Shown: piece after piece, positions 1 through 6,297 of the stretch
Layout: each line of letters opens with the position of its first letter
Position numbering within the stretch: position 1 is the stretch's first letter
From: Candidatus Moraniibacteriota bacterium
GTDB lineage: Bacteria; Patescibacteriota; Minisyncoccia; Moranbacterales; GCA-2747515
Assembly (NCBI GenBank): GCA_029938745.1
Contig: JAOZUJ010000043.1
Span: 1 to 8,352, forward strand
Length of the DNA stretch: 8,352 nt
Direction: 5' to 3'
The notes under the pieces: model-generated
What the model was told of the DNA's origin: nothing
What the model saw: the letters and a program-made list of their open reading frames with translations, nothing else
The model's database searches: none
Position numbers and translations under genes: made by a program

Positions 1-612
1 AATAATTTTTTGATTGGTAAGGAAAAAGAAGATATAGAAATTATTTTTGAAGAAGAAAAAAAGAGTACAAAAAATAAAAAAGAGGAAATGCGTATTTCTG
101 TACCGATTGAAAATCAAAAGAAATTTAAGGCCGTTTTAGCGTATATTTTGCAACAAGTGGGCGGAAAGCCAAATATCGGCATGACTGCGATTTATAAATT
201 ATTGTATTTCATTGATTTTGATTATTATGAAAAATATGAAGAGCAATTGATGGGTGCAACGTATATCAAGAATCATTATGGACCAACGCCAATAATGTTT
301 ACCAAGATGATCAAGGAAATGAAAAAGAATGATGAGATTGAAGAGGTTCGGTCAAAATATTATAATAGAGAACAAAAAAAATATTTTCTTAACCCTACGT
401 ATGAAAATGATATAACAGTTTTATCTTCACGAGAGATCAAGCATATTGATTGGGAGCTTGATCGATTGTCTGATAAGAGCGCCAAAGAGCTTTCGGATCT
501 ATCGCATGAAGATATGCCATGGAAGGTGGCGAAGATGGGCGAGGTCGTAGAATATAACGGTGTTTTTTATCGTAATGATGAACTTTCTGTACGAGAGTAT
601 GATGAGCTTTAA
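1..612 (+). CDS. Panacea/SocA-domain (DUF4065) antitoxin, 5' partial
   Basis: The reading frame is open through the left edge. The first visible starts are TTG at 10 and ATG at 88, so the true N-terminus probably lies outside the window. Numbered from the TTG, an acidic then Lys-rich linker (residues 1-27) leads into a Panacea domain. Its signature is GMTAIYKLLYFIDFDYYEKY (about 57-76) followed by GATYIKNHYGPTP (about 82-94). Panacea domains neutralise many unrelated toxins and are often fused to an N-terminal XRE helix-turn-helix. Such a DNA-binding domain upstream of this linker is likely here, but that is inference. A RelE/ParE-fold toxin follows 12 bp after the stop, giving antitoxin-first order. 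The protein presumably binds the toxin in the cytoplasm and, if the HTH exists, autoregulates the operon. The domain call is confident; the start is not. Confidence 0.85.
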   Translation, partial: NNFLIGKEKEDIEIIFEEEKKSTKNKKEEMRISVPIENQKKFKAVLAYILQQVGGKPNIGMTAIYKLLYFIDFDYYEKYEEQLMGATYIKNHYGPTPIMFTKMIKEMKKNDEIEEVRSKYYNREQKKYFLNPTYENDITVLSSREIKHIDWELDRLSDKSAKELSDLSHEDMPWKVAKMGEVVEYNGVFYRNDELSVREYDEL

Positions 613-624
613 TTTTTGTGATGT

Positions 625-978
625 ATGATAACTTTTGAAGAGACGAAAGAATGTAAAAGAGAATTAAAAAAACTATCAAAAAAATATAAAACATTAAAGA
701 AAGATTTTGCACAGTTAAAAAAGCTTTATTTGACGGAGTGTCCACAGGGGAATGGAACGAAACATTGGAATTTGTTGTATCAAAATGAACGTATAGAAAT
801 TTATAAAGTGCGTATGCATTGTGACGCAACAAAAGGGAAGTTTTTTAGAGTAATTTATGCATATCACATTGATACAAAGACGATAGAAACGATAGAATTT
901 ATTGAGATATATTTCAAAGGAAATAAGGCAAATGAGGATAAACACAGGATTAAAGAATATATAAAGAAATATTACTAA
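625..978 (+). CDS. RelE/ParE-superfamily toxin of a Panacea toxin-antitoxin pair
   Basis: This small basic protein (117 aa) opens with a Lys-rich helical hairpin (residues 1-38). A beta-sheet core follows, with the pattern ERIEIYKVRM (about 55-64), then GKFFRVIYAY (about 71-80), and ends with a Lys-rich helix. This is the RelE/ParE/YafQ arrangement, in which a strand carrying a basic residue is followed by an FRVIY-type strand. RelE relatives cleave mRNA on the ribosome and ParE relatives poison gyrase; the sequence does not say which applies. Conserved candidates for activity are Arg and Lys residues of the core and His65. ATG 625 begins 12 bp after the antitoxin stop, so the two genes are co-transcribed. 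No Shine-Dalgarno sequence is seen. The fold call rests on pattern and context; the mechanism is unknown. Confidence 0.75.
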   Translation: MITFEETKECKRELKKLSKKYKTLKKDFAQLKKLYLTECPQGNGTKHWNLLYQNERIEIYKVRMHCDATKGKFFRVIYAYHIDTKTIETIEFIEIYFKGNKANEDKHRIKEYIKKYY

Positions 979-987
979 AACATATAC

Positions 988-1689
988 ATGAAAAATTTAA
1001 AAGATACAATTTTTATATTTGATACTGATTCTACTTTAGTGAAGACGGAGATGTTGGATGATGTTATTGAGATTGCTATCAATGATGAGAGTCAGTGTGA
1101 TGACAAGGTGAATAAGGAATTAATGATCGAGGGTGTAAAAAAAATTACTGACTTAGGGATGAATGGGCAAATTAATTTTCAAGAGTCACTGACGAGGCGA
1201 TTTGACACTGTACAAATTTCACAAGCGCATCTTGATGTGTATAATAATGAAATTTTACCAAAACATATTGACTTTAATTTTAAGGAGATTATTAAATTTA
1301 TTCAACATGCTGGTGGAAGCGTGTTTATTGTGTCTGGTGGTTTTGTGGACAGTGTTAATATCGTTGCTCGTGAGTTGGGCGTTGCGCGGGATGCAACATT
1401 TGCCAATGAATTTATCAAAAGTGAGAATTGTGTGGTGGGGTTTGATGAAAATAATCAACTTGCCAAGAGTGATGGTAAGGTTGTAGTAACAAAAAATATC
1501 AAATCTAAACATCCAGATAAAAAAGTAATTTGTGTAGGAGATGGTAATAGTGACTATTTAATCAAAAAGAGTGGTGTAGCAGATGAGTTTTGGGGCTTTT
1601 GGGAAAATGTACAGAGAGAATTACTTATAAAAAAAGCAAATCGCAATTTTTATAGTAGCAATGCACTGTTGGAATTTATTGTAAATTAA
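988..1689 (+). CDS. serB: SerB-like HAD-family phosphatase (probable phosphoserine phosphatase)
   Basis: This 233-aa cytoplasmic protein carries all four HAD motifs: FDTDST near the N-terminus (Asp12 nucleophile, Asp14 acid/base), FIVSGG with Ser116, Lys164 in SDGK, and GDGNSD with Asp185 and Asp189. The segment from residue 58 to 72 (MNGQINFQESLTRRF) matches the phosphoserine-phosphatase cap, where Arg71 and Glu21 are the expected substrate-binding residues. The expected reaction is hydrolysis of phosphoserine to serine and phosphate, the last step of serine synthesis. Motif I usually reads DxDST with a hydrophobic or Phe residue at the second position, so Thr13 is a mild variant, and motif IV has NS where AT is common. 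Another HAD-IB substrate is therefore possible. The gene starts 9 bp after the toxin stop. Its last 34 codons recur in a diverged fragment at 6122-6223, beyond the two secreted-protein genes. Confidence 0.8.
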   Translation: MKNLKDTIFIFDTDSTLVKTEMLDDVIEIAINDESQCDDKVNKELMIEGVKKITDLGMNGQINFQESLTRRFDTVQISQAHLDVYNNEILPKHIDFNFKEIIKFIQHAGGSVFIVSGGFVDSVNIVARELGVARDATFANEFIKSENCVVGFDENNQLAKSDGKVVVTKNIKSKHPDKKVICVGDGNSDYLIKKSGVADEFWGFWENVQRELLIKKANRNFYSSNALLEFIVN

Positions 1690-1729
1690 GGCCTTTTTGT
1701 TGATTTTGTTTTTTTATCATATAGGTATG

Positions 1730-1738
1730 TGTTATAAT
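1730..1738 (+). promoter_or_regulatory. extended -10 promoter for the secreted-protein pair
   Basis: TGTTATAAT contains a perfect -10 hexamer (1733-1738) preceded by TG one base upstream, the extended -10 form. No convincing -35 is visible at the right spacing; a T-rich run (1709-1715) lies there instead. It is the only good promoter match in the 112-bp gap before the cohesin-protein gene, and implies a leader of about 55-60 nt. No comparable promoter is seen in the 62-bp gap before the dockerin gene, so both may be read from here. Confidence 0.55.
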
Positions 1739-1801
1739 AACCAAGTATTTGTTTTGAGAGAAATATAATAAATTTGGAATAACCAAAATAAAAAATAAAT
1801 T

Positions 1802-3871
1802 ATGACAAAAAGGGCTATATATATATTTGCAATTAGTATTGTTGTATTTTTGGTGGAAGTTAGTTGTTCTGCTAGTGTTTTTGCAGTTGAAGGAGATACT
1901 TGGATTATTCCAGCAAATCAAACAATGAGATTAAATCAGAATTTTGATATTGAAATTCATTTAGATACTGGAGGAAAAGATGTTGGTGCTTTTAATATGT
2001 ATTTTGATTTTGATCCGTCACAAATCAGTGTTGATATAACACAGGGTAATAATGGCTTAGAAAATGGTACTGATACGACAGGTTATATGGTTGTTTCGAA
2101 TGCAGATGATATCACGAATGGGCATTATCGTTTTGCAGGGATAACATCTTCAGACTATGCCAATGGTTCAGATGTTCATCTTATAACCATTCATGCTAAA
2201 ACAATACTTTCTGCCACTTCTGGAAATACAGCCTTAATTGTGCGAGTAAACGAATTATCGGATGCACTTGGCTACTCCATGGGTGTTGGTACTGTTACCA
2301 ATGGTGTCATTACAATAGACGCAACACCACCAACTCTTACACAAGTTACACCAATCTCAAGTCCAACAAGTGATACAACGCCAAGCTATACTTTCAATAC
2401 AACAGAAGCAGGAACAATTGCATATGGTGGAGATTGTGCAAGCACAACAACAGACGCAACAGAAGGAGATAATACGATCACATTCAATGCACTTGAGAAT
2501 GGTATATACACAAACTGTACGATCATTGTCACAGATGCTCTGAGCAACGCATCAAGTGTATTAGATGTTAATGATTTTACTGTTGATACAACAGTGCTTA
2601 CGATCACAGAAACGACACCAGTAGTAACACCAACAAATGATAATACACCAACATATGTTTACACTGCGACAAACCTTACAGGTACAGCAACAGCAGATTG
2701 GGGTGGTGCATGTGATGGATATTTTGCGGAAACACCTGATGGTGTTGGAGCTGGAGGTAATTCTGCAACTGCAAGTTCTGCAATGCCAGATGGCACATAC
2801 GATGATTGCACCCTATCTGTTTTTGTTTATGGCGAAGCTCAAACATCAAATACTCTTAACATCACACCATTTACAATAGACGCAACACCACCAACTCTTA
2901 CACAAGTTACACCAATCTCAAGTCCAACAAGTGATACAACGCCAAGCTATACTTTCAATACAACAGAAGCAGGAACAATTGCATATGGTGGAGATTGTGC
3001 AAGCACAACAACAGACGCAACAGAAGGAGATAATACGATCACATTCAATGCACTTGAGAATGGTATATACACAAACTGTACGATCATTGTCACAGATGCT
3101 CTGAGCAACGCATCAAGTGTATTAGATGTTAATGATTTTACTGTTGAAAAAAGTGTACCAGTATGTGATGCAAATCATTATGATCTTTGCACAAATGCAA
3201 CAACGTGTGATGATGCAGGTGGGTTTTGGTGTAGTAATATGTGCAAAGAGGAATCATGTGATGAACCCGAAGAAGGTGATAATGTATTTACTCAAATATC
3301 AGATATTGTATTTAAACAAAATAATAATAAATATGAATTAAGTAGTAAATCAAGTAATTATGTTAAAAAAAGAGAATTAATTTTTGAAGGAGTAGAAAAA
3401 AGTTTAGTAGGTGGCACAGTAAAATTGTACGTTGATGGAGATGAGGAAGAAAAAGAAAATATCAAAAGTGATGGTGAGTGGAAAATAAAGTATAAGGCAA
3501 AAAAGAATTCAAATGAAAAATATAAATTAAAATTCTATAATAAAAATGGAAATGAAGTTGATTCAAAGTCCTATAAAATTCGCATAGACACAGAAGATCC
3601 AATAATTGAAATACCAGATTATCTTAATAAACGATCAGGTACGGTCTTATGGTGGAATTTGAAAGACAATCACAAATTGAAAAAAACATATATTTATTGG
3701 GATGGTAAAAAATATAAGTATAAACTGAAAAACGTGCAAAAAGGAGAAGAAAGACGACAGGATTTCATTATTCCAGCAAACACGGCAAAAGGAGAACATA
3801 GCGTACGTATTAAAGTATATGATAAGGCAGGAAATAAGACGATTAGATATATGACGGTGAATGTTTATTAG
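1802..3871 (+). CDS. secreted cohesin-domain protein with Ig-like repeats and Lys-rich C-terminus
   Basis: This is a 689-aa exported protein. Residues 1-28 form a signal peptide: TKR, a hydrophobic core, then SVFA before Val29. Residues about 33-172 resemble a cohesin domain: NQTMRLNQNFDIEIHLDTGG, VGAFNMYFDFDPSQI, then HYRFAGITS and a closing NGVITI strand. Three Ig-like modules of about 90-98 residues follow (173-261, 262-359, 360-448). The outer two are identical and the middle one diverged. A six-Cys knot occupies 455-486 (CDANHYDLC...CDDAGGFWCSNMC). Residues 496-689 look like further Ig-like strands, with about 35 Lys in 194 residues, whereas the region before residue 449 has almost none. 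There is no LPXTG motif or C-terminal membrane segment. Cohesins bind dockerins, and the next gene encodes one, so a scaffold or adaptor role is inferred. The ligand and the mode of cell attachment are unknown. Confidence 0.8.
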   Translation: MTKRAIYIFAISIVVFLVEVSCSASVFAVEGDTWIIPANQTMRLNQNFDIEIHLDTGGKDVGAFNMYFDFDPSQISVDITQGNNGLENGTDTTGYMVVSNADDITNGHYRFAGITSSDYANGSDVHLITIHAKTILSATSGNTALIVRVNELSDALGYSMGVGTVTNGVITIDATPPTLTQVTPISSPTSDTTPSYTFNTTEAGTIAYGGDCASTTTDATEGDNTITFNALENGIYTNCTIIVTDALSNASSVLDVNDFTVDTTVLTITETTPVVTPTNDNTPTYVYTATNLTGTATADWGGACDGYFAETPDGVGAGGNSATASSAMPDGTYDDCTLSVFVYGEAQTSNTLNITPFTIDATPPTLTQVTPISSPTSDTTPSYTFNTTEAGTIAYGGDCASTTTDATEGDNTITFNALENGIYTNCTIIVTDALSNASSVLDVNDFTVEKSVPVCDANHYDLCTNATTCDDAGGFWCSNMCKEESCDEPEEGDNVFTQISDIVFKQNNNKYELSSKSSNYVKKRELIFEGVEKSLVGGTVKLYVDGDEEEKENIKSDGEWKIKYKAKKNSNEKYKLKFYNKNGNEVDSKSYKIRIDTEDPIIEIPDYLNKRSGTVLWWNLKDNHKLKKTYIYWDGKKYKYKLKNVQKGEERRQDFIIPANTAKGEHSVRIKVYDKAGNKTIRYMTVNVY
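2310..2586 (+). repeat. 277-bp perfect direct repeat, copy 1 (Ig-like module A)
   Basis: This copy matches 2871-3147 base for base, at an offset of 561 bp (187 codons), so the reading frame is kept. It encodes one Thr/Asp-rich module starting DATPPTLTQ and ending DVNDFTV. The identity stops abruptly at both ends, and silent positions are also identical. This points to recent duplication or gene conversion rather than selection on the protein. Confidence 0.97.
2871..3147 (+). repeat. 277-bp perfect direct repeat, copy 2 (Ig-like module A)
   Basis: This is the second identical copy of module A, separated from the first by a related but clearly diverged module (2587-2870). The A-B-A order suggests that a two-module unit was duplicated and one B lost, or that A was copied across B. 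Recombination between the copies would remove or add exactly 187 codons without breaking the frame. Confidence 0.97.
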
Positions 3872-3933
3872 AAATGTTACTATAACATGCAAAGAATCTT
3901 TAAAATCCTAATTCAATTAATGGCTACAAAATT

Positions 3934-5940
3934 ATGAAATTATTATATACATGTACAATATTTCTGGTAAATATTTTTATTGTATTTTTATTTGTGTCTA
4001 CTGATGTAAGCGCTGCTTTGGCAGACGTAAACAGTGATGAGTATATTAATTCTGCAGATGCTTCATTAATACTTCAAAAATCTGTTGATTTGGATATGTC
4101 TAGTACTGCATGGAGTGGTGATTCAACTGGTGATGTGAATTGTGATGATGTTACAAGTTCTGTTGATGCATTATTAACATTGCGTCATGCTGAAAATTTA
4201 GATGTTACGTGGTGTGGTGCTTTTGATTCTTGTGTATTAGATGGCATTACTGTACTTCACGGTAATTCACATGATTTCTTTAATATCATATCTGTAGCAC
4301 ATGATCAAACATGTGATAGTCATGAACAAGTCAGAACATGTAATAATGGCACATTATCTGGTGATAATGAATATCAATATAGTACATGTACCGTGGCACA
4401 GCAACCAAAAGATTGTTATATTAATGGGATTACCGTGCCTAATGGTAGCTCGCATGATTTTTATTCGACACGGTGGGTGTCCTCATTTCAATCTACAACA
4501 TGTAATAATTACAAACAAAGTCGAGTGTGTAGCAATGGTGTATTATCTGGCACATATCAATTTAACGAATGCACAAAAACAAGTGCACAAAATCTCATGA
4601 AATTTGTTGTAATTGGTGATTCTCGTTCAGATGCAGAGGATGTTGGTTCGCGATTACAGTTGGTTATAGATCAGATCAGAAATTCATGGGGAGTAGGTTC
4701 TCCCAAGTCTTTGCCATCATCACTCGCGCAATTTATGATTAGTACAGGAGATATTTATGATCCGTATAGATATCCTGGAACAACAAATCGTACATCTAAC
4801 TCTTTGGCTCAAGTAGCGCCATTAGCAGAATATCGTGATGCACAACTTTTGTGGAATGCAATTGGCAACCATGAATATTATGGGGATAGTGATGGATCTA
4901 TTTATGATAATATTTTCACGTATTATAATCGAACTGGTGATAGTAATGGATATAAAAAAAGGTATTATGATATAAAAAAAGGACCAATACATTTTTTCTT
5001 TTTAGATCCAAATAAAGAATATTTTTCTATACGTTATGATGGGAGTACGCTTGCAGCACCAGAGCTAGATGTTCAAAAAGAATGGTTAAAGCAAAAATTA
5101 CAAGAAAGCACATCTGTGTGGAAGGTGGTTGTATTTCATTATCCAAATTTTGAAAATACAAATGCTGAAGATCAAATCATGAATTGGGATTGGTATGGTA
5201 TGGGTATTGATGTTGTACTGACTGGTCATGTGCATGCATATGTGCGTTATAATGATAAACATGGTGTTGCATATTATATTAATGGTAGTGGTGGCTCGGA
5301 AATGAATGGAAATGCATGTAATGCAAGCAACCCGTGGTTTCTAAATCAAGTAAGAGCATCAAGGGATGAATATGGCAGGGCTCTTGAGCCAACTGTCGGG
5401 GAATGTATTGATTGGGATAATTCAGCATATGATATTTATGGCTACCAACGTATTAATGCCGATGAAAGATATATGGATTTTACATTTCAATCTTTTGAGG
5501 GTTATCGTAATTCATTAGATCATGACATTATCTATAGTAGTAACACAAAAGGTGTGCGAGATAATCAACGAAAAACTGATTTACAGGCTATTGCTATTGC
5601 ACTCAAGAAACACTATGCACAACATGGCTCGTATACACAACCAGAAACAGCATATTATGACTGTTCTACAGGTGTCTTTGGATCTGAGGGCTGCGGTGAG
5701 GGAGATGGATGGAGTGCAAATAGTGATTTGCAGGTATTGGTGAATGAGGGTTATATTGCGGAATTGCCAGTAGATCCAATAAATAGCTCACTTTATCGAT
5801 ATAATTATGAAGTTAATGGAACAATACAAGGATGTTCTTTTAATGGGTGTAGTTACATACTTTGTGCAAGCAATTTAGAGATGAATGGAGATCAATATTG
5901 TATTACAGCAGAGCTTGGCGGTGATGAACATGCACTATAG
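3934..5940 (+). CDS. secreted dockerin-metallophosphoesterase fusion with pilin-type C-terminal domain
   Basis: This is a 668-aa exported protein. Residues 1-27 or 28 are a signal peptide ending VSA. A type I dockerin follows, with two calcium loops: DVNSDEYINSAD (31-42) and DVNCDDVTSSVD (67-78), each followed by a helix. Two 53-residue Cys-rich repeats span 100-152 and 161-213. A calcineurin-like metallophosphoesterase occupies about 222-440: GDSR (Asp229), GDIY (Asp273), GNHE (Asn312, His313), FHYP (His402) and GHVH (His432, His434). The usual motif I histidine is Arg231. From about 540 to the end, RDNQRKTDLQAIAIALKKHY and LPVDPI match the globular part of type IV pilin-like proteins, but without a prepilin N-terminal helix. 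It probably hydrolyses a phosphoester outside the cell; the substrate is unknown. The dockerin is expected to dock to a cohesin, most simply the one encoded 62 bp upstream. No membrane anchor is seen. Confidence 0.85.
   Translation: MKLLYTCTIFLVNIFIVFLFVSTDVSAALADVNSDEYINSADASLILQKSVDLDMSSTAWSGDSTGDVNCDDVTSSVDALLTLRHAENLDVTWCGAFDSCVLDGITVLHGNSHDFFNIISVAHDQTCDSHEQVRTCNNGTLSGDNEYQYSTCTVAQQPKDCYINGITVPNGSSHDFYSTRWVSSFQSTTCNNYKQSRVCSNGVLSGTYQFNECTKTSAQNLMKFVVIGDSRSDAEDVGSRLQLVIDQIRNSWGVGSPKSLPSSLAQFMISTGDIYDPYRYPGTTNRTSNSLAQVAPLAEYRDAQLLWNAIGNHEYYGDSDGSIYDNIFTYYNRTGDSNGYKKRYYDIKKGPIHFFFLDPNKEYFSIRYDGSTLAAPELDVQKEWLKQKLQESTSVWKVVVFHYPNFENTNAEDQIMNWDWYGMGIDVVLTGHVHAYVRYNDKHGVAYYINGSGGSEMNGNACNASNPWFLNQVRASRDEYGRALEPTVGECIDWDNSAYDIYGYQRINADERYMDFTFQSFEGYRNSLDHDIIYSSNTKGVRDNQRKTDLQAIAIALKKHYAQHGSYTQPETAYYDCSTGVFGSEGCGEGDGWSANSDLQVLVNEGYIAELPVDPINSSLYRYNYEVNGTIQGCSFNGCSYILCASNLEMNGDQYCITAELGGDEHAL
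4231..4572 (+). repeat. two 53-residue Cys-rich protein repeats
   Basis: Residues 100-152 and 161-213 of the dockerin protein share the pattern C..(D/N)GITV..G.SHDF....TC....Q.R.C.NG.LSG....C. Each copy has four cysteines, and small compensating length shifts keep both at 53 residues. The DNA has diverged, so this is an old duplication, unlike the perfect repeat in the neighbouring gene. The even number of cysteines in an exported protein suggests two disulphides per repeat. I do not recognise a specific ligand. Confidence 0.8.
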
Positions 5941-5982
5941 ATTTGAATTATGAAATATTTTTAGCAAGCTATAAAAAATGAA

Positions 5983-6018
5983 ATCATAAACAACTCTTGA
6001 AAAAGAGTTGTTTATGAT
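5983..6018 (+). terminator. perfect 16-bp hairpin with GAAA loop, probable terminator
   Basis: Sixteen bases (5983-5998) pair perfectly with 6003-6018 around the tetraloop GAAA (5999-6002). The core of the stem is AACAACTCTT/AAGAGTTGTT. On the plus strand the stem is followed by an AT-rich tail with only a short T run. On the minus strand it is followed by a run of six T, so it may stop transcription from both sides. It lies 42 bp after the dockerin-protein stop, where the end of that transcript is expected. The stem is unusually long and GC-poor for an intrinsic terminator. Confidence 0.7.
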
Positions 6019-6121
6019 ATATATTTTGATGACTTGTGAAAAACGAAAAACGCGATTTTATTATAAAAAGCACTAGGAAATATAATTTCAAAGACAAAAA
6101 CTCTACGATTTCACAGAATTC

Positions 6122-6223
6122 TTTTGGGGCTTTTGGGAAAATGTACAAAGAGAATTACTCATAAAAAAGGCAAATCGAAATTTTTATAGCAGTAATGAAT
6201 TATTGGAGTTTGTTACAAATTAG
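6122..6223 (+). pseudogene. 3'-terminal fragment of a serB-like phosphatase gene
   Basis: This 102-bp segment aligns without gaps to the last 34 codons (stop included) of the phosphatase gene (1588-1689), with 14 differences. It reads FWGFWENVQRELLIKKANRN and onward to its own TAG. Ten of the 14 changes are silent, and only three residues differ (Ala to Glu, Ile to Val, Val to Thr). The copy therefore diverged while still coding for protein and was truncated later. Upstream the same frame hits TAA at 6083-6085 with no start between, so it cannot be translated in the usual way. The catalytic motifs are absent. Homology begins sharply at 6122, marking a breakpoint. Confidence 0.9.
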
Positions 6224-6297
6224 GTTTCTTTACGGTGTTCTGGTATGCATATCAAACACAAAAAGACTGATAGTAGTGTGCACGGGAGATGCCATGC

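Larger units (their letters stand above)
5941..6297. other. 357-bp intergenic region with hairpin and gene remnant
   Basis: There is no intact gene between the dockerin-protein stop and the permease stop on the other strand. The region holds a perfect hairpin (5983-6018), about 100 bp of AT-rich sequence with nothing recognisable, the diverged 3' end of a serB-like gene (6122-6223), and 74 bp with no clear terminator for the permease transcript. It is the most degenerate stretch of an otherwise tightly packed window and looks like a rearrangement junction. Confidence 0.7.

Noticed and set aside
437..832. 131-aa minus-strand open frame across the toxin-antitoxin junction
   Set aside because: It overlaps two recognisable plus-strand genes, has low-complexity content, and has no promoter or start context.
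1688..1715. T-rich stretch after the phosphatase gene as an intrinsic terminator
   Set aside because: The only symmetry is the 8-bp AAGGCCTT with no loop, so no stable hairpin precedes the T run.
2310..3147. CRISPR-like or mobile-element reading of the perfect direct repeat
   Set aside because: The copies are 277 bp, only two, in frame, and encode a protein module. There are no short regular spacers, terminal inverted repeats or transposase.
3874..3888. Short inverted repeat ATGTTA/TAACAT between the two secreted-protein genes
   Set aside because: Six AT-rich base pairs without a T run are too weak for a terminator and could be chance.
1690..6121. A complete integrative element with attachment sites between the two serB ends
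   Set aside because: No integrase, transposase or exact short attachment repeat is visible, and the duplicated ends are only about 86% identical. Only a recombination junction can be supported.
6019..6121. Further serB-derived sequence upstream of the remnant
   Set aside because: Only scattered short matches to the phosphatase gene can be found, none better than expected for AT-rich DNA.
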